Part shown: positions 19,389 through 27,075 of the stretch, piece after piece
Layout: each line of letters starts with the position of its first letter
Numbering within the stretch: position 1 is the first letter of the stretch
Assembly: GCA_947258875.1 (NCBI GenBank)
Contig: CAMYKB010000004.1
Location: 38,421-102,420 of the forward strand
Source of the DNA: an uncultured Gammaproteobacteria bacterium
Lineage (GTDB): Bacteria; Pseudomonadota; Gammaproteobacteria; CAMYKB01
Length of the DNA stretch: 64,000 bases
Reading direction: 5' to 3'
The notes under the pieces: generated by a model
What the model saw: only the letters and a program-made list of their open reading frames with translations
What the model was told of the DNA's origin: nothing
Databases searched by the model: none
Position numbers and translations under genes: made by a program

Positions 19389-19702
19389 ACGTAGGAAAAT
19401 TCCGACAATTCCGTATTATCTTTTCCATGCTGAAGACATGCAAGTTGTATTTTCACTAAAGTTATTGTTATCAGTGTCTTAAAAAATTTTTCTTCATCTC
19501 AAAAACTTTACACCGTTAATCGTGGCATGCTCGCAGCTCATCGGCAACTTCTTGTCTTTTAGCCGTATTTTTCATTTAGTAACGCCAGGACGGAAACTTG
19601 ATCGGCCAGCTGACCGAAACAGGCAAGAGTTAATAATTTCCTGTTTCTTGAAATTTCTGGCGCTACGGGTATCTGAGGAAAAGTTACTTTTGAGGGATGA
19701 TT
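19389..19702. promoter_or_regulatory. Divergent control region between dxs and the fibre operon
   Basis: These 314 bases separate the leftward dxs start from the rightward first subunit gene and contain no gene. They hold AT-rich runs (19470-19510). A near-perfect 16-bp palindrome T-C-G-G-C-C-A-G-C-T-G-A-C-C-G-A lies at 19602-19617. A perfect 8-bp inverted repeat GAAACAGG/CCTGTTTC with a 16-base loop lies at 19616-19647. TGAGGG at 19691-19696 is the ribosome site for ATG at 19703. I could not pick a convincing -35/-10 pair. The region must supply promoters for both directions. Confidence 0.5.
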
Positions 19703-20314
19703 ATGAATACTAAATTGACTAAATTTGCAGTCGCAACTGCACTTGCAACATGTGTTTCTTTACCCCAGTATGCGGCGGCTGAGGCCACATCTGTCGCTGG
19801 TGCGACGCCGTTATCAGCTGCAGCCCGGGTTAAGTTCCAGGTTAACGTTGCAGGTGTGTTACGGTTTCGGGTGGGCAGTACTGCTACAACGATTGACCAG
19901 ATTGTATTCAACGTCAATGATACCGATGTCGGTAGTGGTGCCGCAGTTGCTGCAACCAGCGGTGGCGATGTTGCGCCAGGTGTTGTTACAGCAGAACTTT
20001 TCAGTAACGTCGGTGCAGTAACGATTACCGAAACCAATGATAGTGCAGGTGCGGGTCTCAAGAATGCTGCGGGTGATGTGATCCCTTATTCCGAGATTAC
20101 AGCGACCAGTAGCAATAACGCCTTCGTTCCGCCAGCACTTTCTGATGCAGGTGGTGCTGCAGTTTCTCCAGCGACCACAACGGGAACCAAGATCACTAAT
20201 TATGCTGAGCAGTGGACCTATCAGTTCACGAACAGTGCGATTTATCCTGCCGGTGTCTATGGTGATGGTGCCGGTGGCTTTGGCCAGGTGACCTATACCG
20301 CTGCCATTCCCTGA
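19703..20314 (+). CDS. Secreted fibre subunit 1 (putative major pilin-like subunit)
   Basis: A 203-residue protein with a clear signal peptide (cut near A-A-A after residue 26). The mature part is rich in Ala, Gly, Thr and Val with no Cys, as expected for a beta-rich surface subunit. Residues 55-79 (R-F-R-V-G...I-V-F-N-V...D-V-G-S-G), 126-133 (V-I-P-Y-S-E-I-T) and the terminal strand G-Q-V-T-Y-T-x-x-I-P align with the product of the next gene. ATG at 19703 is chosen because TGAGGG lies 6 bases before it. A strong terminator follows, suggesting this is the most abundant product. I do not recognise a named family. Confidence 0.75.
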   Translation: MNTKLTKFAVATALATCVSLPQYAAAEATSVAGATPLSAAARVKFQVNVAGVLRFRVGSTATTIDQIVFNVNDTDVGSGAAVAATSGGDVAPGVVTAELFSNVGAVTITETNDSAGAGLKNAAGDVIPYSEITATSSNNAFVPPALSDAGGAAVSPATTTGTKITNYAEQWTYQFTNSAIYPAGVYGDGAGGFGQVTYTAAIP

Positions 20315-20331
20315 ATATCAGCTTGTTAATC

Positions 20332-20365
20332 AAGGCCCCGCCTTTGTGGTGGGGCCTTTGTTTTC
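20332..20365 (+). terminator. Rho-independent terminator after fibre subunit 1
   Basis: Stem AAGGCCCCGCC (20332-20342) pairs with GGTGGGGCCTT (20348-20358) around a 5-base loop, with one G-U pair, followed by TTTGTTTT. It lies 17 bases after the subunit 1 stop and inside the operon, so partial read-through would give less of the downstream products. Confidence 0.85.
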
Positions 20366-20490
20366 CGAGGTGGCGTTATCGAACCTCTTTCCGTTTACCC
20401 TCTATATCATTTGCTAGAAGCCGCAGTCACTGCCATTATATCGATCTGAACATGCAGCAATGGTCATGTACGGAATAGCGAGGTTGGTGT

Positions 20491-20994
20491 GTGAATCGAC
20501 TTAATCTGTTTGCTGGTTTACTGGTTAGCGGCTTGACGCCGACGCTGAATGCGCAGGTCATTAATTTGAAGAACAGCGCTGTGCCGGAGATATCGATCCG
20601 AGTTGGTGGGGGTGGTAAGGCCATTAGTACCGTCGTGTTCGATATTCCTGCGACCAATGTCGCGGATGGCACGCCAATTCCCGGGGGTAAGAAGATACGC
20701 ATCGATGTGCAGGCGCGCGCAACCCCTTCAAACTCGCGGTTGGTCAGTTTACAGGCAGATTCTTCCCAACCGTTGACAAATGGCAGTATCGTGCTGCCGT
20801 TTACAGAATTTTACTGGACGGCGAAAAAAGGCGATATTCCTTCTGGTGTTTTCAATGGTGGTACCCAGGTACTTTTGGAATTTTTTAATTCGCGCCGCAT
20901 ATTCGATATGCATGATTATGTATATGCCAATACCCTGCCTGTGGCTGTTGGTACCTATAACGGCCAGGTGGTCTATACACTGACCATGCCATGA
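20491..20994 (+). CDS. Secreted fibre subunit 2 (paralogue of subunit 1)
   Basis: A 167-residue protein starting with GTG at 20491. A signal peptide ends near L-N-A (residue 21). The mature part is beta-rich and lacks Cys. It shares with subunit 1 the R-V-G...V-V-F-D-I...V-A-D-G block (37-60), the V-L-P-F-T-E-F block (101-107), and the final strand G-Q-V-V-Y-T-L-T-M-P. The common terminal strand ending in Pro suggests a conserved edge strand used for chaperone binding or strand exchange. Its stop overlaps the next start (ATGA). It is probably a minor or adaptor subunit because it lies after the terminator. Confidence 0.7.
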   Translation: MNRLNLFAGLLVSGLTPTLNAQVINLKNSAVPEISIRVGGGGKAISTVVFDIPATNVADGTPIPGGKKIRIDVQARATPSNSRLVSLQADSSQPLTNGSIVLPFTEFYWTAKKGDIPSGVFNGGTQVLLEFFNSRRIFDMHDYVYANTLPVAVGTYNGQVVYTLTMP

Positions 20995-21482
20995 AAAAAG
21001 GGATTACCCATTTTCTATGTGTGCTGCTGCCATGCCTGTTATGTAATAGCGTGCTTGCCGAACGTCTCGATGACAGACTGTCTCCGCAGCAGGAGCTCAA
21101 TTTCCAGCTCAATTGGCAGGCTCGTAATCGTTTTGATTTGTCGGATGAACAGCTGAACGCGCTGGTCGCACAATCAAATCCGATAGAAACCAGACTCGAT
21201 ACATCGGCCTATGTTGGTCAAAATGCCAGAATATTCCTGCAACTCCCGGTAGACATACAGGGGTTGAAGTCGTTGCAGGGGCTGCGTATGAGTTGGACCA
21301 CGCGGGGACGTTTTGCTGATGGCAGTGTCACTCCGGGTGGCCGTAGCCTGTTGTTTGAAGGAACAATAACTGAGGCGGTGATGACCGATTTTTTCAGTTA
21401 TCGTTTTGAGCTTGATTCGCGGTCTATGTTGCACGATTTACGATTTGAGCCTGTCTATGACATTGAGATACAGAAACCATGA
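20991..21482 (+). CDS. Secreted fibre-operon protein 3, unknown
   Basis: A 163-residue protein with a signal peptide ending V-L-A (about residue 23). Residues 24-70 are Gln/Asn/Leu-rich and probably helical. Residues 75-163 look beta-rich, with R-M-S-W-T-T-R-G-R-F-A-D-G and a terminal E-P-V-Y-D-I-E-I. It overlaps both neighbours by 4 bases (ATGA), so it is translationally coupled between subunit 2 and the chaperone. It has no Cys in the mature part. It might be a tip or anchor subunit, but this rests on position only. Confidence 0.65.
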   Translation: MKKGITHFLCVLLPCLLCNSVLAERLDDRLSPQQELNFQLNWQARNRFDLSDEQLNALVAQSNPIETRLDTSAYVGQNARIFLQLPVDIQGLKSLQGLRMSWTTRGRFADGSVTPGGRSLLFEGTITEAVMTDFFSYRFELDSRSMLHDLRFEPVYDIEIQKP

Positions 21483-22294
21483 AAATGAAACAAGTCTTCA
21501 TGCAAAATACAATCGTGATCGGGTTACTCTATCTATTGTTGCAGAGCGCCGCGTCGGCCAGCGGTTTCATGGCTACGGTGTCTCCACCGCGTTTTGAGAT
21601 ACAGGCAAAAACCGGCAAGGTGGTACGCGAAATCGTGGAAATTGGTAACCCGGGCAACGAGGTAGGTGAATTCAGGGTGCGTACATCTGAGTGGGCAATG
21701 GATGAAAAGGGAGTGCTGGCCTTTGATACCGGGGGGCTGATGCAAAACAGTTGTCGCCCATGGGTTAAAATTGAACGTCGTACAGTCAAAGTGCGCCCGC
21801 GCGGCAGCAAACGTTACCGTTTTGAAATACACGTGCCGGAGCTTGTGGAGCAGGGTGAGTGTCGTTTTGCGCTGATGATCGAGCCTACCGATACCGGGAG
21901 TGTCATCGCCAAAGCAGGGGAGGTGCAGTTCCCGGTACAGGGCAGGATTGCGGTTATTGTTTACCTGTCTATCGATGGCGCGCAGCCCCGGCTTGAGTTT
22001 CAGAATATCAAAATGTCTCGTCTGAATGGTTTTGTGAGACCGATGGTGAGTTTCAAGAACACAGGCAATGCGCATGGCCGTCCACAGGGTGTGCTAGAAG
22101 GCCGCGATGCCAGCGGAGAGCGTTTTGATATCAATGTGTCGCCAGTACCAATACTGCCCGGGCAGACACGTCAAATTGATTTATGGCCGGTTGATCTGAA
22201 TGGTAAGACGCGCAGCTTTGAACCGCCCTTGCAACTCAAGGGGCGTATCGAATGGCTGGGTGGACACTACGACATCAACACGCGAGTAGAGTGA
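21479..22294 (+). CDS. PapD-like periplasmic pilus chaperone
   Basis: A 271-residue exported protein with a signal peptide ending A-S-A-S (about residue 28). The mature N-terminus (M-A-T-V-S-P-P-R-F-E-I followed by a V-x-x-I-x-N-P strand) and the W-V-K-I...R-x-S-K-R-Y-R-F-x-I strand pair match the first immunoglobulin-like domain of fimbrial chaperones. A second domain follows from about residue 160. Two Cys (N-S-C-R-P-W and G-E-C-R-F) could form a disulfide. It would hold the subunits folded in the periplasm. It is convergent with the usher-like gene, with 4 bases between stops. Confidence 0.75.
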   Translation: MKMKQVFMQNTIVIGLLYLLLQSAASASGFMATVSPPRFEIQAKTGKVVREIVEIGNPGNEVGEFRVRTSEWAMDEKGVLAFDTGGLMQNSCRPWVKIERRTVKVRPRGSKRYRFEIHVPELVEQGECRFALMIEPTDTGSVIAKAGEVQFPVQGRIAVIVYLSIDGAQPRLEFQNIKMSRLNGFVRPMVSFKNTGNAHGRPQGVLEGRDASGERFDINVSPVPILPGQTRQIDLWPVDLNGKTRSFEPPLQLKGRIEWLGGHYDINTRVE

Positions 22295-22298
22295 GCGA

Positions 22299-25103
22299 TC
22301 ACTCACCAATCCGTGTCAGCGGAATAACTACTTCGTTCTTGCCACGCGGTTGTAACTCAAGGGTTATGAGGGGTTCGTCTTGCATGCCCCAGGGCAGAGG
22401 TATATCTTCCAGCGCAACTCCCAACTGATGTCTGCCTGACGGTACAGGCCAGAATTCAAAGCCACCGTCACGATCCGTTATCTGGCTGTAACGGCCATCG
22501 AGAAATACTGTGATGTTATTGGCGATCTTTTCATTCGCCTGACGTATACCATCATTGTTTTCGTCAAAAAATACGACTCCTGTCACCTTGCCGTAACCGC
22601 CTGCTTCGCTATCACGACCATAATAATTGGGTGATTTGCCACGCGCTACACTGTAATTGATGCGTAACAGAATATCGCTTTCATTTTCCCCAAGTGGCAG
22701 GCCGGCGCCTTGTTGGGGTTCAGGTTCGTTGCGGTTGATTTCGAGCGAGGCTTGCCAGTTGGGCGTAAACGTCCAGAAAGCCGCCACGCGGATATTGGCG
22801 ATATTCTGTGAAGGTGAAAATTTATTATCGACTTGTCCATAACTGAGGCTGCCATTCACAGAAAATTGCGGGGTAATTTCGCTGCGGAATAATACACTGC
22901 TATTTATTGCGTTACGGGTATCTTCAGAAGTGTCTTCGCTTTCATACGTCAAGGCCATGCCCACTTGATGGTATCGCGAGATATTCCAGTCCTGTGTCAG
23001 ATCGAGTCGAGTCAGGCTGCTATCCGCCTGCTCCTGGTCAGTATCGATAGCGGTGATTTGTGCACGGCTGGTGCCCAGGTTAAACCGGTGGGTGGCAAAA
23101 GCTGTAGCACGTAAGCTGGTGCTATCACCCTGTGATTCCGGTTTAGTGAGTCGATAACCAAGCGTACCACCTATACTGGTGCGGGTGTCTTTGCGATATG
23201 TCGTGGATAAGAACATCGACGTGACATCATTGCCTTCGCGTGCAGGGTTATTGTCAATATCGGTTTTGAACCAGTCGATGCCTGCAGAAATGCTCTGGCG
23301 GCGTAGTTTCATATCGTTGCGGTAGTAAATTCCACGTTGATCGTTTGAGATGATTGCATCGCTCCACAGTAATTCGGGATCGAGTTGGTATACGCCATAG
23401 AAGTGTGTCATGCGGTAATGTTTCATCAGGCCATCGACCCATAAACCCATACTGCCTTCACTGTCGATGAGTGTATGTAATTGGTAGCGCTGTGAACTAT
23501 CCAGGCTTGTATACTGGGCCACACCCGCCAGGCTGTCATGGTCGGGCACGGTTTCATGATCCTGTAAGGAAACCCATTGCCCCCCTAATAACCATTGTGA
23601 ATCGAGAGCCTCGGTATAACTCGCGTTGAATAACAGGCCATCAGTATTATTGAATTCGCGGGCTATCGTGCCGTTGAGGTTGCCGGTGCGGCCGATGGTA
23701 AAGCGAATGTCCCGGTTGCTGTCGTGCAGGCTGCTGGCGATACCGCTGACAAGAGACGAGGGCAGTTGTATGCGGTAACTGTTGGCAATGCCCGCAGGTG
23801 TGTTGCTGCGCAGCAAGCCGATAGCGTTATCCATCGACCAGCCATTACCTAAAGCAAAATCGCGCTGCTTGAGTGTGAATATGCCACTGCTGCCGGTCGC
23901 CGTGCCATCGATGGAAGAGTCGATGGTGTTGGCGGCAATATTCACTTCGAATTCGCCGTAATTCAGTGTTTCGCGCAAGCCACGCAGGTTCAGCACATTT
24001 TCGCTGGTACGACCACTGCGAGTACGGTCTGAACTGAAATGGACGTATTCTGCATTATAAAAGCGTCTACCGCTCTGTGCGGCATCTTCCGTTTCCAGAT
24101 CATCGAATTCCGGCTCCTCCGCGAGAGCGGGATCGATGAGTTGATCGACGTAGCCTGTGGTAACAGCGGCTGCGGTTGTCGGTTCGCTTATAGTATCGGG
24201 CTGTACTTCGGGGAGAGGTTGTGTCGCGGTGGTGTCCTGCGCTATGGGTTGTGTGGCGGTTGTATCCGTCTCTGCTGCCGGCTCAAATGATCGGGAGATC
24301 TGTGCGGGGGGTTCGGTTGCCGGTATGTCTGGTGCTGCGCCGACCTGTATACGCGCAGGCAGTTGTACCAATGCATACTCATTGATTTTTCCTGGGTCGC
24401 GCCCGCCAAACCGGGTTTTATTAAGTTCAAGAATTTCATAATAGAGTTTGAGTTGACGTTTGGCGTTACCGGGTTCCATAAGAACAGCGATCTTGAACAG
24501 GGTCTCACCCGGCCATAGGGACCAGTAGCCACGATAGCGGGCAAGCTCAACCCGTTTTTCGATGGATAGCTGTGTATTAGTTTCATCGGTTGTTTTGATT
24601 TTTACGCGCTCTGGAATAGTAACTACTGCAGCTCCTGGGCCGGGCTCTATTGCGGCTTCGGTGGGCGGTGTTTGCGTGGTTTCGCTATCAGCCACGTTTA
24701 TAGAGGCCTTCTCGGTTTCAGCTATAGTAGCGGGCTCGCCCGCCATCAGCAGATAAGTGGGAATTCTGATGAAGCGATATACCCCGAGTCTTTCAGGTGC
24801 GAGCTCGCCCTGCTCATTGCTGTTGAGTTCGATAAGATCAGTATAAACACGGTTCTTGAAATCAGTGTCATCGGGAGCCAGTAGCCAGGCGACCTCCTCG
24901 AGATCTTCACCTGGCGCCAGTGGCAGCAGGCCGCTTGTCAGAGCAAGCTCGACACGTTCATCCAGTGGTAAATCTTTACCGAAATCGTGCGGTGCGGCAA
25001 ATGCCGCAGTGGCTAGCTGTGAGGTAATGCTGCAAACCAGCAGCAATGTAATGAGGCGATTTTGGTAGAGCACCTGTATGCCATGCAGGCATGATTTAAG
25101 CAT
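22299..25103 (-). CDS. Usher-like outer-membrane protein with FimV-like repeats and SdrD-B-like tail
   Basis: A 934-residue exported protein; the signal peptide ends near A-F-A-A (residue 37). Residues 47-121 and 181-255 are two copies of a module with P-G-E-x-L-x-x-x-A-x-L-x-x-P and a later L-x-L-N, like the LysM-type repeat of FimV. A Thr/Pro/Glu-rich linker follows (256-345). Residues about 346-835 are alternating polar-aromatic strands typical of a beta-barrel. Residues 838-934 form an SdrD-B or carboxypeptidase-regulatory-like domain with F-D-E-N-N-D-G-I-R-Q and D-R-D-G-G-F-E-F, a pattern also seen in usher C-terminal domains. Context makes it the probable secretion pore of the fibre. 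It is not a recognisable FimD/PapC usher. Confidence 0.7.
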   Translation of the reverse strand: MLKSCLHGIQVLYQNRLITLLLVCSITSQLATAAFAAPHDFGKDLPLDERVELALTSGLLPLAPGEDLEEVAWLLAPDDTDFKNRVYTDLIELNSNEQGELAPERLGVYRFIRIPTYLLMAGEPATIAETEKASINVADSETTQTPPTEAAIEPGPGAAVVTIPERVKIKTTDETNTQLSIEKRVELARYRGYWSLWPGETLFKIAVLMEPGNAKRQLKLYYEILELNKTRFGGRDPGKINEYALVQLPARIQVGAAPDIPATEPPAQISRSFEPAAETDTTATQPIAQDTTATQPLPEVQPDTISEPTTAAAVTTGYVDQLIDPALAEEPEFDDLETEDAAQSGRRFYNAEYVHFSSDRTRSGRTSENVLNLRGLRETLNYGEFEVNIAANTIDSSIDGTATGSSGIFTLKQRDFALGNGWSMDNAIGLLRSNTPAGIANSYRIQLPSSLVSGIASSLHDSNRDIRFTIGRTGNLNGTIAREFNNTDGLLFNASYTEALDSQWLLGGQWVSLQDHETVPDHDSLAGVAQYTSLDSSQRYQLHTLIDSEGSMGLWVDGLMKHYRMTHFYGVYQLDPELLWSDAIISNDQRGIYYRNDMKLRRQSISAGIDWFKTDIDNNPAREGNDVTSMFLSTTYRKDTRTSIGGTLGYRLTKPESQGDSTSLRATAFATHRFNLGTSRAQITAIDTDQEQADSSLTRLDLTQDWNISRYHQVGMALTYESEDTSEDTRNAINSSVLFRSEITPQFSVNGSLSYGQVDNKFSPSQNIANIRVAAFWTFTPNWQASLEINRNEPEPQQGAGLPLGENESDILLRINYSVARGKSPNYYGRDSEAGGYGKVTGVVFFDENNDGIRQANEKIANNITVFLDGRYSQITDRDGGFEFWPVPSGRHQLGVALEDIPLPWGMQDEPLITLELQPRGKNEVVIPLTRIGE

Positions 25104-25224
25104 TTACCCGTTAGTCCATTGAAGGTTTTCGTCAGTATAATATAAATCTGTCACACGCCTTGCCAGTTTGTCGTACATATTGGGCCGGTAAACGGGTAGT
25201 TGTGCGATACGCAACTTGGATGTC

Positions 25225-26112
25225 TTAACAGCTGCGCATCACGATGTACTCGGCTATGGCGCGCAGAGTGTCTGCACTTTTCCCTAGCGGCTCGATACTT
25301 TGCAGCGCTTCTTTCAACAGGCCTTGCGCCATCGACTTGGCCTCGTTCATCCCAACCAGCGAGGGGTAGGTTGGTTTGTCGCGCGCAATATCCGCGCCTT
25401 GTTGCTTGCCTAGGGTTTTGGTATCACCTTCCACATCGAGTATGTCGTCATGAATCTGGAATGCGAGGCCGATGCAGCGCGCAAAGTGATCCAGTTTGTC
25501 CAGTACATTGCGATCAATACCGCTGTTGCTACCGGCAGCCATGATGATGCTGGCGCGGATGAGGGCGCCGGTCTTGTGTACATGCATGTCTTCCAGTTCG
25601 GCAATATTGAGTTTGCGTCCCACCGAAGCAAGATCGATCGCCTGACCGCCAGCCATGCCCCGCGAACCGGCGGCCAGTGCCAGGGTATCGATGATATGCA
25701 GACGGGCCTGCGGGTTATCCGTCATACCGGGATCATGGGCGAGGATGTGGAATGCGAGCGCCTGCATGGCATCGCCAGCCAGGATGGCAGTCGCTTCGTC
25801 GAAGGCCATATGGCAGGTCGGTTTGCCACGCCGCAAGTCGTCATCATCCATTGCTGGTAAGTCGTCGTGTACCAGTGAATAGGCATGAATCAATTCAACG
25901 GCACAAGCAGGGCCATCGAGTTGTAGCAACGGTATACTCAGCGCTACTCCTGTTGCATACATGAGTGCCGGGCGGATACGCTTGCCGCCGTTGAGCACCG
26001 AATACCGCATCGCGGTGTGTAACTGAGTGGGATGGGATTCAGCTGCTGGTAGCCAGCGTTGCAAAGCCTTTTCGACACGTGTGCTGTAGGTTTTAAGTTC
26101 AGTTTCAATCAT
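25225..26112 (-). CDS. ispA: Farnesyl/geranyl diphosphate synthase
   Basis: A 295-residue short-chain polyprenyl diphosphate synthase that joins isopentenyl and dimethylallyl diphosphates into farnesyl diphosphate. The first aspartate-rich motif is D-D-L-P-A-M-D-D-D-D-L-R-R-G-K and the second is I-H-D-D-I-L-D-V-E-G-D. The substrate motif G-G-K-R-I-R-P is near residue 45. ATG at 26112 gives the usual length and an ATGATTGA overlap with the xseB stop. The xseB-ispA-dxs arrangement is widespread, but here dxs is 5.8 kb away across the fibre island. Confidence 0.95.
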   Translation of the reverse strand: MIETELKTYSTRVEKALQRWLPAAESHPTQLHTAMRYSVLNGGKRIRPALMYATGVALSIPLLQLDGPACAVELIHAYSLVHDDLPAMDDDDLRRGKPTCHMAFDEATAILAGDAMQALAFHILAHDPGMTDNPQARLHIIDTLALAAGSRGMAGGQAIDLASVGRKLNIAELEDMHVHKTGALIRASIIMAAGSNSGIDRNVLDKLDHFARCIGLAFQIHDDILDVEGDTKTLGKQQGADIARDKPTYPSLVGMNEAKSMAQGLLKEALQSIEPLGKSADTLRAIAEYIVMRSC

Positions 26113-26359
26113 GTGTGACTGAATCATAATCATCATCCATGTCCTGCAGGGATTCCTTGGCGTTTTTTGTGCTCAGTATTTTAACCTTTTGCTCAGCGTC
26201 CTTGAGGGCCTGTTGGCAAGTACGTGTGAGCGCAATGCCGCGCTCAAATTGCTGCAGTGCTGCTTCCAGGGGTAGATCGCCCTGTTCGAGCTTTTCCACC
26301 AGGGTTTCCAGTTCATGCAGGGATTTCTCAAAATCGATGTTGGCTTTTTTGCGTGGCAC
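26105..26359 (-). CDS. xseB: Exodeoxyribonuclease VII small subunit
   Basis: XseB, 84 residues, a helical-hairpin subunit that binds XseA to form the single-strand DNA exonuclease VII. The sequence F-E-K-S-L-H-E-L-E-T-L-V-E-K-L-E-Q-G-D-L-P-L-E is diagnostic. A short acidic tail (D-M-D-D-D-Y-D) follows. It is the first gene of the leftward xseB-ispA operon. XseA is not in the window. Confidence 0.95.
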   Translation of the reverse strand: MPRKKANIDFEKSLHELETLVEKLEQGDLPLEAALQQFERGIALTRTCQQALKDAEQKVKILSTKNAKESLQDMDDDYDSVTHD

Positions 26360-26494
26360 TTCAATCGCTCCGTTAGTCAGGAATCCTTCTCAAGATGATC
26401 TCTAGTGACAGGCTTGCGGGATTCCGGCTTGTAATTGATTTGGAGCACACAATACCATGCCATTCCGGAGTAGTGTGCATCTGCAAAACGTGTG

Positions 26495-26523
26495 TTGACA
26501 TCATTTTAGACTTAGTCTAAAGT
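26495..26523 (+). promoter_or_regulatory. Promoter of the rubrerythrin operon
   Basis: A perfect TTGACA -35 box (26495-26500) and TAAAGT -10 box (26518-26523) are 17 bases apart. The spacer and -10 are covered by the first palindromic operator, so a bound protein would block RNA polymerase. The strong Shine-Dalgarno GGAGG precedes the ATG at 26602. Confidence 0.7.
26505..26521. promoter_or_regulatory. Operator 1 (Fur/PerR-like palindrome)
   Basis: A perfect 8-1-8 palindrome, TTTAGACT-T-AGTCTAAA, lies between the -35 and -10 boxes. The size and 7-1-7-like symmetry are those of Fur-family boxes. The regulator itself is not in the window. Confidence 0.7.
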
Positions 26524-26533
26524 CATCCCGACT

Positions 26534-26554
26534 GATTTAGACATAGTCTAAATC
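26534..26554. promoter_or_regulatory. Operator 2 (Fur/PerR-like palindrome)
   Basis: GATTTAGAC-ATA-GTCTAAATC is a 9-3-9 palindrome with the same TTTAGAC/GTCTAAA arms as operator 1. The centres are 31 bp apart, about three helical turns, so both sites face the same side of the DNA. It lies just after the likely transcription start. Confidence 0.7.
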
Positions 26555-26601
26555 AAGACCGTCTTTAATCGATAACCATTTTTACCTGGAGGTAACTACT
26601 C

Positions 26602-27021
26602 ATGGCCCTGAAAGGCAGCAAAACTGAACAAAACCTCAAAGATGCATTTGCCGGCGAATCCCAGGCCAACCGCCGCTACCTGTACTTCGCATCCAAGGCC
26701 GATGTGGAAGGTTATAACGACGTGGCTGCTGTGTTCCGCTCAACGGCTGAAGGCGAAACCGGCCATGCACATGGCCACCTGGAATACCTGGAAGAATGTG
26801 GTGATCCAGCGACTGGTTTGCCTATCGGTGCTACCGGTGACAATCTAAAGGCATCTATTGCCGGTGAGACTCACGAGTACACTGACATGTACCCGGGTAT
26901 GGCCAAGGCGGCACGTGAAGAAGGCTTTGATGAAATTGCCGACTGGTTTGAAACCCTGGGTAAGGCCGAACGTTCGCACGCTAACCGCTTCCAGAAAGCA
27001 CTGGATAACCTGGACGACTAA
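26602..27021 (+). CDS. Rubrerythrin-family protein lacking rubredoxin domain
   Basis: A 139-residue four-helix-bundle di-iron protein. E-S-Q-A-N-R-R-Y (about residue 19), E-x-x-H-A-H-G-H (about 52), G-E-T-H-E-Y (about 90) and A-E-R-S-H-A-N-R (about 125) provide the Glu and His ligands. The C-terminal rubredoxin domain of classical rubrerythrin, with its C-x-x-C pairs, is absent, so an external electron donor is needed. Peroxide reduction is the usual role of such proteins. It heads an operon with an iron-sulfur protein that could be that donor. Two operators control its promoter and a hairpin follows it. Confidence 0.93.
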   Translation: MALKGSKTEQNLKDAFAGESQANRRYLYFASKADVEGYNDVAAVFRSTAEGETGHAHGHLEYLEECGDPATGLPIGATGDNLKASIAGETHEYTDMYPGMAKAAREEGFDEIADWFETLGKAERSHANRFQKALDNLDD

Positions 27022-27042
27022 ACCATTTCCCCGTTACAGGTC

Positions 27043-27075
27043 CGGGATCGGAGCGCAGGCTCCGGTCCCGATTTT
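27043..27075 (+). terminator. Intra-operon hairpin (weak terminator) after rubrerythrin
   Basis: CGGGATCGGAGC (27043-27054) pairs with GCTCCGGTCCCG (27059-27070) around a 4-base loop, one G-U pair, followed by ATTTTG. The short T run suggests partial termination, giving more rubrerythrin than downstream products. Confidence 0.55.

Noticed and set aside
19580-19660. Possible cyclic-di-GMP (GEMM) riboswitch in the fibre leader
   Set aside because: A GCCAGGACGGAAAC-like stretch was considered, but the conserved GEMM core and its two tetraloop/receptor elements are not present.
22285-22310. Near-palindrome GTGAGCGATCACTCAC between convergent stops as a terminator
   Set aside because: Too short, no T run on either side; probably chance.
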